Shown here: one piece after another, positions 1-9,957 of the stretch
Position numbering within the stretch: the stretch's first letter is position 1
Layout of the letters: the number at the start of each line of letters is the position of its first letter
DNA from: Adiantum capillus-veneris
Lineage: Eukaryota > Streptophyta > Polypodiopsida > Polypodiales > Pteridaceae
Length of the DNA stretch: 64,000 nucleotides
Assembly: GCA_014529385.2 (NCBI GenBank)
Contig: CM043954.1
Coordinates: 96,861,247 to 96,925,246 of the forward strand
Direction: 5' to 3'
The notes under the pieces: generated by a model
The model's database searches: none
Told to the model about the DNA's origin: nothing
The model's input: only the letters and a program-made list of their open reading frames with translations
Translations under genes and position numbers: made by a program

Positions 1-7
1 TCAGAGC
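1..7 (+). other. Partial primer-binding site (initiator tRNA-Met type)
   Basis: The first bases, TCAGAGC, match the 3' part of the usual plant Copia primer site TGGTATCAGAGC, complementary to initiator tRNA-Met. The rest would lie outside the window, directly after the 5' LTR. This is inferred from position and motif. Confidence 0.6.
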
Positions 8-355
8 AAGTTACGTCCTCCCGGGCTTAGTCTCCAGCTGCTCCAACACACGCCTGCTCACTTTCTCTGATTACAGTGAGGTTTGGCAAGCGTTCCCAGG
101 TTGACAAATATTTTGAGCACGCTCGTAGAGCTCAATCTGCTCAGATTTTTGATTCGGGCTCATTTCGGCCTTCGTTTCCACTACAAGCAGGTCTGCACAG
201 GCAATTTCATCATTTTGTGCAAAATTTTTATCAATGTCGTTTTCTGCATAACAGGTGCCTTACAGTCTTCTACATTTTGTGCTATATAGCATGTGTTGTT
301 CCCACTCCGTTTCTCCTATTTTCGGGCAGTTTTCACATCAAGTGCAGCATTTACC
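8..355 (+). other. Copia-1 untranslated leader
   Basis: This stretch lies between the primer-site remnant and the gag ATG at 356. Short open frames here have no recognisable content. It reads as the retrotransposon 5' leader. Confidence 0.55.
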
Positions 356-1255
356 ATGGCTGACAACAACCCAGATGTCTTCAAGATGTTTGCTGTTGAG
401 AACAGGTTGAATTGGGACAATTACCCTATGTGGGCTTATATGATGCAACACGTTCTTGTGTCAAAAGGCGTCTGGAATATTGTGCAAGGCATTGATGTAC
501 GTTCTAGTTCTGAGGATGTAGGCGATGTTGAGGATGTTGCAGGTCTTGCTGCAAGGATTGCTGCTATTAGAATTGTTTTGCCTACGGTAGAACAAGCTTG
601 TTGGGATTTAAAGGATGTGCAGGATCATGCATTGATTGCGTTTTCTGTGAAGTGCACCATTGTTCCTCACATCCGTTCAATAAAATCTGGAAAACAGGCT
701 TGGGATATTTTGGTTGGTCTTTATGCAAGTCGCAATGAGGCTAAAATTGCTTTGCTGCGTAAAGAGTTGGAGTCGAAGATTATGCATGAGGAGGATGATA
801 TGGACACTTTCCTTGCTAGTGTCAATGATATCAATGAGCAACTTATTTTTGCAGGTGGTCATTTCAGATAGTTCCCTTGTGCAGACTATTCTTGATGTCT
901 TACTAGATTCTTACCAGACTTTTGCTAGTACTTGGAGACTTATGATCCAAGGAAATCCAGAAGTTGTCAAGTTTGGTGCATTATGCACATTACTGTTGCA
1001 AGAGTCACTTTCTAGAAAAAATAGGACTAGACAACGTGCAATTGAACAGGCTTTTATTTCTTCTCAAAGAAAGGGTGGTAACAGCAATGCAGCCACTTCT
1101 TATGGTTCTGCTACTGCGAGTGGCAAAACTTATGTTCCCAATGTTTCTCATGGCCGCAGCACATCGTCTAGCAATTCTGGTGATAAGGGAAAAAATAAGA
1201 TGTAGTGCCATTATTGTAAATCTAATGATCACTTGATCAAGCAGAGTCCTAAGTT
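356..1255 (+). pseudogene. Copia-1 gag (capsid/nucleocapsid), frameshifted
   Basis: Gag packages the element RNA. The ATG at 356 begins MADNNPDVFKMFAVENRLNW, and a typical Copia gag motif NYPMWAYMMQHVL follows. The frame runs to 871, where a frameshift near 855 moves reading to another frame (ISDSSLVQTILDVLLDSYQT) that ends at a TAG at 1203. In the same frame, directly after that stop, lies a zinc-knuckle remnant (CHYCKSNDHLIKQ, from 1206) in which the last cysteine is replaced. At least two lesions therefore separate it from a working gag. The poorly readable stretch 1256-1440 is the gag-protease spacer. Confidence 0.85.
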
Positions 1256-1440
1256 AAGGCCAAAGAGGCTAAGAAAAAAGAGGGTGGCTCCACTGCAAAT
1301 GCTGGTTCCACTACAAATGCATCCATTGTTGAGTCTTCTGTAAAAGGAGATTGTAATGTTAATGTTGATGTAGAATGGGCTTTTAGTGCACAATGGGCTT
1401 TTCGTGCAGAATGCACTTGAAATCATGTTGTCCATGATGC

Positions 1441-1820
1441 ATGCATGTCAGTTGTGCTGCAAATTCACATGTGTGGTATTTCAGCAGTGGTGTTACAAAG
1501 CACATTACCTCACATCGTGAATTTTTCACCTCTCTCGAGTCTATCCCTCATGGGAATTCAGTCACTTGTGCCAACAATGCCTCTTATCCGGTTCAGGGAG
1601 TTGGAAAGATTGTGCTTATTGTTGCTAATGATAGTTCTTTCACACTTGTTGATGCACTTTATGTACCTGGGATCAAGAAGAATCTTTTGTCTGTATTTGT
1701 ACTTGCTAGACTTCGACTTGTAGTCAAATTTGTGGATGAAAAATGTACAGTTCATGATCTCAGTTTTGGTGATGAAATCGTTACATCTGGGATTTTTTTC
1801 ATGGTCTGTATAAGCTCACT
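1441..1820 (+). pseudogene. Copia-1 aspartic protease region with mutated active site
   Basis: Retropepsin cleaves the Gag-Pol polyprotein. The reading WYFSSGVTKHIT occupies the place of the usual Copia W-x-x-D-S-G-A-T-x-H motif. The catalytic aspartate is replaced by serine at 1483-1485, and A by V. Downstream ALYVPGIKKNLLSV is the conserved stretch preceding the GAG-pre-integrase domain, and it aligns with Copia-2 at 40.6 kb. The changed aspartate alone should abolish activity. Confidence 0.82.
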
Positions 1821-2792
1821 TTGTATAACAAGTGTAGACAAAATTTTGCAAATGCAGTTGCAGATTCAAGGGCTATTGCAGATGCAAAACTTTGGCATGC
1901 ACGTTTTGGTCATCTGAATTTTGCCAGTTTGCTGCGTTTGCAAAAATCTAATATGGTTGCTTCTTTGCCGCATCTTAAAGCACCTGTAAACATGTTTGTG
2001 AAGACTGTATTTTGGGTAAGATGCATCTTTCTAAGTTTCCAAAGGATGGCTCAGTTCGGGCCACGTGTAGGTTGCAGCTTGTGCATAGTGATGTTTGTGG
2101 GACCATGCAAACTCCGTCCTTGGTCAATTACCTTTACTTCATGACTTTCATTGATGATTACTCCAGGAATGCATGGGTATTTCCGCTTAAAGTGAAGTCC
2201 GAAGTTTTTATGTGCTTCAAACAATTTTTGGCTATGGCTGAAAATGTCTCGAAATGTACTATGAGCACCCTCCGTTCCGATCGAGCGGGGGAGAATATGT
2301 CTCAAGAATTCAATGCGTTTTTTGGCTAGCCGTGGGATAAAACACCAATGTACAATGCCTTATACACCTCGGCAAAATGGTGTTGCTGAGAGGAAAAACA
2401 GGGCACTTACGGAAATGGCACGATGTATGGTCAAAAGTCAAGCTTTGTCGCATTCTTTTTGGCTTGAGGCCATCATGTGTGCCACTTATGTCCTAAACAG
2501 GTGTCCTACAAAAGCTTTGCAGTCTATTACTCCATATGAAGCATTGCATCATAGAAAGCCTTCTACTGAGCACATGTGTGTTTTTGGTTGTTTGGTATAT
2601 TCTTTGGTGCCACAAACACGGCGCAGACAATTGGATGATAAGGCTGTCAAATGTATGTTTGTTGATTATGGTGCTGAAAGCAAAGGTTACAAGTTGTATC
2701 ATCTGCAAACAAAATGTATTTCGGTTTCACAGGATGTAGTGTTTGTGGAAGATTCTGTTCAGCCCCTTGCTGTCATGTACTACAGACAATAA
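1821..2792 (+). pseudogene. Copia-1 integrase (GAG-pre-integrase plus DDE core), frameshifted
   Basis: Integrase inserts the cDNA. The pre-integrase part includes LWHARFGHLNFASLLRLQ. The core shows the DDE landmarks: HSDVCG with FIDDYSR, LRSDRAGE (near 2270-2290, usually LRTDRGGE), and NGVAERKNR (near 2380-2400). ALHHRKPSTEHMCVFGC is the usual Copia C-terminal region. Reading moves between three frames, with shifts near 2000 and 2320. The spacing and order are those of Ty1/Copia, where integrase precedes RT. Confidence 0.88.
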
Positions 2793-3815
2793 TGTAAGCT
2801 CACAAGACATTTATGACATTTTGTTGCCTTTTTGTAGTGGTAGAAATATGAATGTAAGTTCCAATGAGGCAAATGTACAGCCTATGGGGGTTTCTAAAAA
2901 TTTTACAGATCAGCCTATTACTAATGCAGATGTACATGATGTCCTTGATGAGGAAAGGGCTAAAAATGAGCAGGCTAGAGGTATGCCAAAATGGCTGGTG
3001 CACACTTTGTGTGACAGTAAATTGGATACACCTTTGTCTAGTCGTACTTGTTCAGGCTCTCACCATGCATCTTATGCATCAGATTGTTATGCTTTGGCTA
3101 TGTCTATCTTACATGATGTTGATGAGCCTCTGTCTTTTGATGAAGCACAAAATTTAGAAAATGGATAGCGGCCATGCAATCAAAATATGATGCATTTATA
3201 GGAAATGACACATGGACTTTATGTGATTTTCCTCCTAACAAAAAAGCCATTGGTACAAAGTGGGTTTACAAGGCTCGACTTGTTGCAAAGGGTTATGCAT
3301 AGCAAAAAGGCATAGATTATGAAGAGACCTTTGCTCCCACTTGTCCTATGACTACTGTGTGTTTTCTATGTGCATTGGCAGTTCATTTTGGTTGGGATGT
3401 ACATCAATCCGACATTGTTACTGCGTTCTTGAATGGTGACATATTTGAGGAAGTTTATGTAATGCAGCCTTGTGGTTTTGTCAAGAAAGGACAAGAGGAC
3501 AAAGTGTGCAAATGTAACAAGGCTTTGTATGGGTTGAAGCAATCTCCTCGTGCTTGATATGAGAAAGCTAACACTCATTTGGTCAAACAAGGCTTTCGTA
3601 ACAGTCCAACAGAAAGCACATTGTATGTAAAGCGTGAGGGTGATATACTTCTAATTGTGGTTCTTTATGTAGATGATGATGATGTTTTTTTTATCACTGG
3701 ACCAAATGAGAGACATATTATTGAACTTAAGGCTGATTTGAATGCTACTTTCAAGATGAAAGATTTGGGGTTGTTGAATCATTATTTGGGCATATAATTG
3801 AAGCGGTGTGATGGT
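2793..3815 (+). pseudogene. Copia-1 INT-RT linker and 5' part of reverse transcriptase
   Basis: RT copies the element RNA. The linker 2793-3168 is open but variable. RT motifs follow: GTKWVYKARLVAKGYA, a TAG at 3299-3301, then YEETFAPTCPMTT, QSDIVTAFLNGD, ALYGLKQSPRA, a TGA in place of tryptophan at 3555-3557, and the catalytic box, here YVDDDDVFF instead of the usual YVDD(L/M)L. Compared with Copia-2, about ten codons are missing after KWVYK. Reading ends at the transposon insertion after position 3815. Confidence 0.88.
3811..3815 (+). repeat. Candidate target-site duplication, left copy (ATGGT)
   Basis: ATGGT precedes the left TIR and recurs at 13872-13876. The last three bases of the symmetrical right TIR overlap the first three of the right copy, so the true duplication may be anything from GT (2 bp) to ATGGT (5 bp). 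The sequence without the insert matches Copia-2 in length, so little or nothing was lost. Confidence 0.6.
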
Positions 3816-3835
3816 CATTAGGAGAAATATGAACC
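3816..3835 (+). repeat. Left terminal inverted repeat
   Basis: CATTAGGAGAAATATGAACC matches the reverse complement of 13855-13874 at 19 of 20 positions. Weaker similarity continues a few bases inward. Confidence 0.88.
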
Positions 3836-4428
3836 TTGCATGGGCCTTGTAAGGAATCCTAATTTTTAGGAGTTAAGGCTAATGTTGTGTGGGGTTTAGG
3901 GGGCAAGGGCATTGAAGAAGGTAGTTTTGAGTAGGCTTTTCTAGCCTTTTTTTTAGACAAATGTAGGATGTGGACCTAAAGGGTTGCTTTCTCTCTCTAG
4001 CTTTTTTTAAAGTGAAGGAAGCATAGGGGTGTGTCCACATCAGCAATTCCGTGGGTCAAAAAGAGTCAAAATTTGACTTTTTTTTAAAATTTTCATTTTT
4101 ATTTGTTTTTTACTTAAAACTCCCTCCCAACATATATACATATCCAAAAATCATTTTTTGATCCATTTTTTAACCCACAAGCTTAGAAAGTCCATTTTTT
4201 CAAAAATCTTTTCCCCCAAAAAGTAATAAACATTTTGTTCTCTCATCCTCCTCCCTCCTCCCTCCTCCCTCCTCTCTCCCTCTCCCTCTCCCTCTCTGCC
4301 CCTACCTTCCTCCTCCTCCCCAATCTCTCCCTCCCCTCCCTCCCTCCTTCTCTCCTCCCATCCTGCTCAGCCTCTCTACCCTTCCCCCTCTATCTTTTCA
4401 TCATTTGCTTCCTCACGTAACAGCTTCC
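3836..4428. other. Subterminal region and pyrimidine-rich leader of the transposon
   Basis: No gene is visible. A/T-rich DNA is followed by a long CT-rich tract at about 4222-4410 (repeated CTCCCTCC units), ending just before the presumed transposase ATG at 4429. Its place suggests a promoter/5' UTR pyrimidine patch, which is an inference. Confidence 0.45.
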
Positions 4429-7378
4429 ATGGTGCTCACGGACATCACAAATGGTTTGCTTCCACCACCACGTACTCCGCACACCAAAAGCATACATATT
4501 CGCTTACCCACGGCATTTGCACCGAAGACCACTAGTGAAGGTGATCAAAGGTCATCACAGGAACGTCGCACCGCTTGTGAGACCAATGTTGACATTTGGG
4601 TGGATGGCCATTTGTACCCTTACGATCTTATAAGCCGCTTCCATCCACCGTTTAATAGCCTTTCCACATTTCTTTAATTTCTTGGGAGGGGAGAAGCAGG
4701 CTTGTTAGGCTATTGCAAGCGGCTGTGTATGGGTGCAGGTGCTTCTTTGCATATGTGGATGCACGAATGTCAAGCTCTTCACCTCAAGACGACGGCATTA
4801 CAAGAGAGTGTTGCCTCTTCGGACAGGGTAGTTAAAAGTCTTGAACAACAAATGCAAGAAAAGGAGTCCCACATCCAGAAGCTTACCAACACCATCACAT
4901 ACTTGAAAGAAACACCCCTTGGTGCAAGGGAACGCAAACGCCCGTATTCATCCATTGAAACTCTTGCACATTCCGGAGGAGCACGCAAACGACGAGTTAC
5001 AGCCACAAGGTGATTTGGTCTTTACTTGCATGCTGCATTCTTACATCACACTATTTTCTAACATTTATGTTTATTTGTTGCTAGAAACTTCATCCAGGAG
5101 GCATGCGGTGGAACAAGCCAAGATAATCGAGTCAACCTTCTCACTAGTTGTCTCAATACTGAGGACGTTATTTCTATCTTACAATCACCTGGAGGTAAGC
5201 ACATTAAGGATGCAGTCACCAAGGACCTTATGCGTAAATTAAGAAATGTGGTTAATGATGATGACGTTCAACAAGCTTGTGATGAGGCTGGAATCAGCAC
5301 CAAAGCCTATCAGGCTATTTTTCAACTCCTAAAGGATGCCCTCAAATAACATGGCATTGTGGAAAACCTATTTCCCGTTCCTCACAAGGTCAAGCTCGCA
5401 AAGAAGGCCACAAACGAAGATGTGTTCTCCCGCATTGGGACATACCTACACATTGAGGACACAATGCCAACTTCCCTTTATGCTTCGTGCGCAACAAAGA
5501 CAAGGGGAAAAGGTAAGAAACAATCCATAAGACCTTCGAATAAGGGCTTTCCTTACACAATGTGGAACAATATTTTCGTGGATCTTAGAAGGCTTCAAGA
5601 AGCCATGCTTAGATTTTACGAGTTACCTGAAGAAGGTGACACACTTTACTTTTTTCTTTGGTATTATTCTTTTCATAGAAGCTGAAGTTTAAGGTCTTAG
5701 CACTATTTGTTTTGTAGTGCTTGGCACAAAAGTCGCTTTTGTGCTGAAACTCGATGAGTGTCAAATAGTGAAAGGCCGAAGGTTAGAGAGGCTAAGTGTC
5801 ACTCTAATGAATGAGGCCCTTCTGTAAACCAAGCGAAGGGATTCAGTCGAGCCATATCCCACCCTATCTTTTAGCGTGCAATCAGAGAAATACATTTGGT
5901 GGTTGGGTGCTATTGAGGTGCCCAAAGAGACCAATGGAGTACTTTCGTGGATTTTTGAGAGAACTCCATGGATCACAGAAGTAATACACTCCCAAATTGC
6001 AGGTCAGAAGTTGGAGATTGAGGGCTTTGGTAGTTATGATGTGGAGTGGCACTTAGGTGGGGATTTGAAGACCATAAAGTGTTTGCTTGGCTGCAAACAA
6101 GGGGCTTCTTCTCTCATGCCTTGTCCATTTTGCACTCGAGGGTACAAACCTAATGGACAAAAATCACATAAGAGCACTGCAAAGGCCAGTTACATGCTTC
6201 CATGGCAAGGGCATGGAGAACAAGGGTTAGATTGTCATGATGTCGGAGATGAAGGTAGAGAATGGGAAGCATCTATTCTGAGATGTCCCATGCTCAATGC
6301 CCCAGACCGTGATCAAAAGGACCACACTTGGAATCCAATCTTTTGATTTCCTCTATCGAATGTACATTTTTTTAATTACACGCATTCATGCGTATTTTTG
6401 ATAGGCTATTGAAGCTCCACATTGACTATGCTTTCACAATGAAACCGTTGGAAAAGTCCCAGGAAGCGATCGAAAGAGTGGAGGTACTCTTGAATTCCAT
6501 TGGCTGTCATGGTGGAAATGTGTCTATAGTTGCTGCAAAGAACACAGGGGAGGCCCATGAAATTGCTCAACAAGTGTCAATGAGTGGACAAAAAGCTAGA
6601 CACTTTTTGAAGAAAGTTTCCCAAGGAAAGCCAAGTCGATATGATACTCAAAGCAGCTCCAACCAGCAGGCAGGTAACCTTTGGGAGCTTTGGAAGGAGT
6701 TATGCAAAGCTACTACTGACAATGATTCAAATGGCGAGCTTGCAAACAAGCGCAAGCAAGTTTGGGCCCATTTTGATAAAATGGTCAAGCTTATGAGCCT
6801 TAACAGCACAACAGAAGAACAACGGCAATCATTTCAAGAAGCTTTGGCGGATTTTACCAAGGTCTTCACCCTTTCTTGGGGTGAAAATAACATCACACAT
6901 TACATGGTAAGTCATTCATGGTGTATTCATTACAAGGGATTGTTTTGATTTACTAATGTGGATCGTTTGCTCATGTGAACAGCATATCTTGTTTGCGCAT
7001 GGTGCATTTTTTATGCACAAGTATGGATCGCATGAAATTTTTAGCACTCAAGGCATGGAGAAGTCCCATTATCGAGCAAGGGGAGTGTACTTCAAAAAGA
7101 CTCGACATGGTGGTGGAATGGTGCAATCCAATTATTTGGAGGAGATGTTCAACTGGTTTTTTCGCACAACATTTGCTCGTAAGCTCACAATGGAGCGTGC
7201 GCGACAATCCAAGATTGCTATTGAAGTGCGCAAATGGAGTCGTCAAGAGCATAGCAACAAGTGGCAAATGTCGCAAGGTCCCACCAAGCATGCTGCATGG
7301 CGGCGATGCAGAGTGCGACAAGGATCAAAGTGGATACTGCGCGAGTCACTAAACGTGAACGCAGGGTCCAACTCTTAG
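4429..7378 (+). pseudogene. Spliced DDE transposase-like gene of the TIR element
   Basis: Probably the transposase. From the ATG at 4429 the first exon is short, then comes a coiled-coil-like stretch (ESVASSDRVVKSLEQQ, near 4800). GT-AG introns that keep frame are visible at 5010-5084 (75 bp), 5636-5717 (82 bp) and 6907-6982 (76 bp). Two other joins, near 4680 and 6300-6405, are unresolved. Core motifs: ECQIVKGRRLERLSVTLMNE, WWLGAIEVPKE, WHLGGDLKTIKCLLG (candidate catalytic Asp) followed by CPFC, and, exactly across the third intron, ITHYM joined to HILFAHG, then FSTQGMEKSH (candidate Glu). This D, CxxC, E-x-x-H layout resembles a family of eukaryotic transposase-like proteins, recalled from general knowledge. 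In-frame TAA codons at 5347 and 5825 break it. Both fit CAA-to-TAA changes. Confidence 0.72.
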
Positions 7379-7517
7379 CGACATGTTTATTTAAAAAATA
7401 ATACTTCTTTTAAAAAAATTAGTGTGAACAGGGCCCTTTATAAATGGGCCCTTATAAATATTGCATGCTCTCATAAATCACTCATTTCTTAAGAACAGGT
7501 GAGCTCTTACCAACGAA

Positions 7518-8396
7518 ATGGTGCGCACCAAACAAACCGCGAAAGAGCATCCGCCTGCCAACAAAAACACCCTCCAAGGATGTGAGAAGCCGTCATGGCT
7601 TAAAGGCACAAGAAAATGGCCACGAACACCTAGCCGTTCCAGGAACTCTTCTGGTAGTGGGCATGGTGGTAGGGCACGAGAGTCATCAAGGACCGTTGAA
7701 TCTCCACCTCCTCAAGATATAACACCTAGAAACAGAATGAAGCAACGTGCCCAGCGCTGGAGAGAAGCAGAGGGCCAGCAAACATCAGAGTCCGATAGGG
7801 AGCAGCCGTCGCGCCCCCAATCACAAGCAGGACCATCCAGGACTCGGGTGGTCAATACAGACACCGAATCAGAGAGTGAGCCACCATGGCTGCGAGAAAA
7901 CATACCGCGCACACACCGGGTGGCCGTTGGGGGAAAGACATTGCCTCAAGGCAAGGGAGCTCTCCCCACACGACAAGATCGGCAACCAAGGGAAGAGGAA
8001 GAATCAGAACAGGCTACAGAACCAGCCCCTAAGCATGTAAACAGACGCAAGTCTAAGTTTTTCAAGAAGCCTTCACGCCGCCCGCTAGCAAATGTGCAAG
8101 TGCCCCCAAGACAACCGCAGCGGCGCTGAAAAATAGCAAGGGCATTTGCAGAAATCCGCCACTACCAAAAGATGACGGAGCTCTTGATTCGACGCGCCCC
8201 CTTTGCTCGCACTATGAAGAAAGTGCTTCAAAGCTATGGAAATCAGTATAGAATGCAAGCAATAGCGCTAGAGGCTATTCAAGAAGCTGCAGAGGCCCAC
8301 ATCATTTCAGTGTTGGAAGATACCAACCTATGTGTCATTCATGCAAAGCGAGTGACAATACAGCCAAAAGATATGCAGCTTGCACGACGATTGTGA
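7518..8396 (+). pseudogene. Divergent histone H3-like protein with very long N-terminal tail
   Basis: The ATG at 7518 begins MVRTKQTAKEHPP, echoing the canonical H3 start ARTKQTARKS. A 203-residue disordered, Arg/Ser/Pro/Glu-rich frame follows, far longer than the roughly 40-residue H3 tail, ending in a TGA at 8127-8129. In the same frame straight after it is the histone fold: FAEIRHYQKMTELLIRRAPF (alpha-N/alpha-1), AIALEAIQEAAEAHI (alpha-2), then EDTNLCVIHAKRVTIQPKDM and QLARRL (alpha-3). Loop 1 has the canonical H3 length rather than the longer plant CENH3 form. The frame ends at a TGA (8394) five codons before a TAG at 8412. Both TGAs could be CGA codons changed by C to T. It follows the transposase by about 140 bp on the same strand, inside the TIRs. 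The role is unknown. Chromatin interference on behalf of the element is conjecture. Confidence 0.87.
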
Positions 8397-8570
8397 CGAG
8401 ACTTCGAGCATTAGCCGAAGTTACCCCTCTTTTTGTATTGCACACCCTTATCTTTGTAATGATTTGACTTTCCAATGACAATATGATCAACAGTTGTGTC
8501 TACTCTGTCTATTATCTTTGTAATTTCAAGTTCTGTATGTAATTGTAGTCAATTTCAGTAAATTTGTGCA
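8397..8570 (+). other. 3' flank of the histone-like gene
   Basis: A/T-rich, T-rich non-coding sequence between the histone-like frame and the hairpin array. It probably contains the 3' UTR and polyadenylation region. No exact signal is claimed. Confidence 0.4.
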
Positions 8571-8739
8571 TTTTAAGTAACCTTAGGGGTAGATAAGCCT
8601 ACAAGGGGCAGAAAAAGGCCTGGCCACAAGGGCGCGCAAATGGCCCATCCAAAACTGATGGATGGGCCATTTGTGCGCCCTTGTGGCCAGGCCTTTTTCT
8701 GCCCCTTGTAGGCTTATCTACCCCCAAGGGTACTTAAAA
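8571..8739. repeat. Hairpin 1 (80-bp arms, 9-bp loop)
   Basis: The arms 8571-8650 and 8660-8739 are reverse complements with only a few mismatches, around the loop AAAACTGAT. The arm core contains CCTGGCCACAAGGGCGCGCA, GC-rich against an A/T-rich setting. Confidence 0.92.
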
Positions 8740-9072
8740 TAACCAAATTTACTAAAACCTATTGGTTTTGCATCAATATTTTATATGGATCCTTATGGAC
8801 ACCTTTTTTTGGTCATTTCAAGCTTTGAATTCCTTATAGGATATCAAAACAAATAACATATTGTGAAACCAAGTGTCCAATGTAATTTGACTTTTTGGTG
8901 CAAGGGTGTAGTAGGTAGAGCTAAAGCAAGTGATAGTTTGCTAGAAACTTCATTTCATAATTGATTTGAGCTTTTCTAGTGTCCTTGAGTGTGAACATAT
9001 ACTGGAATTGCCATAAAAAGGTTGCATTTAAATGAATGATGCAAAACCAATCTATTGCAATACATTTGTGCT

Positions 9073-9241
9073 TTTTAAGTACCCTAGGGGGTAGATTGGC
9101 CTATAAGGGGCAAAAAAATGCCTGGCCACAAGGGCGCGCAAATGGCCCATCCAAAACTGATGGATGGGCCATTTGCGCGCCCTTGTGGCCAGGCCTTTTT
9201 CTGCCCCTTGTAGGCTTATCTACCCCCAAGGGTACTTAAAA
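9073..9241. repeat. Hairpin 2
   Basis: Same loop as hairpin 1. The left arm has diverged (GTAGATTGGCCTATAAGG in place of GTAGATAAGCCTACAAGG) while the right arm still matches hairpin 1, so the two arms have separate histories. Confidence 0.92.
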
Positions 9242-9574
9242 TAACCAAATTTACTAAAACCTATTGGTTTTGCATCAATATTTTATATGGATCCTTATGG
9301 ACACCTTTTTTTGGTCATTTCAAGCTTTGAATTCCTTATAGGATATCAAAACAAATAACATATTGGGAAACCAAGTGTCCAATGTAATTTGACTTTTTGG
9401 TGCAAGGGTGTAGTAGGTAGAACTAAAGCAAGTGATAGTTTGTTGGAAACTTCATTTCATAATTGATTTGAGCTTTTCTAGTGTCCTTGAGTGTGAACAT
9501 ATACTGGAATTGCCATAAAAAGGTTGCATTTAAATGAATGATGCAAAACCAATCCATTGAAATAAATTTGTGCT

Positions 9575-9741
9575 TTTTAAGTACCCTAGGGGATAGATTG
9601 GCCTATAAGGGGCAAAAAAATGACTGGCCACAAGGCGCGCAAATGGCCCATCCAAAACTGATGGATGGGCCATTGCGCGCCCTTGTGGCCAGGCATTTTT
9701 TGCCCCTTATAGGCTAATCTAACCCCCTAGGGTACTTAAAA
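9575..9741. repeat. Hairpin 3
   Basis: Slightly shorter, with single-base losses in both arms (AAGGCGCGC on the left). Both arms carry the TATAGG variant, so it is internally matched. Unrelated A/T-rich sequence follows. Confidence 0.9.
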
Positions 9742-9957
9742 ATCACAATTATACTCAAATTGACTGCAATTACATACCTTGAAATAACAAAGTCAAAAAA
9801 CAATTCATATCACCAATTGAAACAATTTTCAAGATTGACAAATCAGATTGAAAAGAATTTGCAATATAGAGAGACAATTTCAAATATTTTTTATTCCTTC
9901 TAGCACGGTGATTTTACATCATGTATCTGAGGAGTTTAGAATTTTTTTGACCATTTC
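9742..9957. other. 3' flank of gene A
   Basis: A/T-rich non-coding sequence downstream of gene A. No structure recognised. Confidence 0.35.

Larger units (their letters stand above)
8571..9741. repeat. Tandem array of three long hairpins, 502-bp period
   Basis: The unit is a 169-bp near-perfect inverted repeat plus a spacer of about 333 bp. Hairpin starts at 8571, 9073 and 9575 give an exact 502-bp period; the two spacers are almost identical and there is no spacer copy after the third hairpin. The array sits where the convergent gene pairs meet. It could be foldback MITEs multiplied by unequal exchange, a bidirectional terminator, or a source of double-stranded RNA. Confidence 0.9.

Noticed and set aside
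76..363. Short open frames in the first 360 bases
   Set aside because: They lie in the Copia-1 leader, use non-ATG starts and show no protein-like content.
4235..4420. Ser/Leu/Pro-rich open frame
   Set aside because: It is a reading of the CT-rich tract, not a protein.
8127..8129. Selenocysteine or programmed readthrough of the in-frame TGA
   Set aside because: Other genes of the element also carry stops of all three kinds, so random C-to-T decay is simpler. No supporting signal was seen.
7518..8396. Calling the histone-like gene CENH3 (centromeric H3)
   Set aside because: Loop 1 has canonical H3 length and the tail starts like H3; plant CENH3 usually has a longer loop 1. The divergence alone does not prove a centromeric role.
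8571..9741. CRISPR-like or centromere-type array
   Set aside because: The 502-bp units with long hairpins and only three copies in a plant transposon do not fit either.
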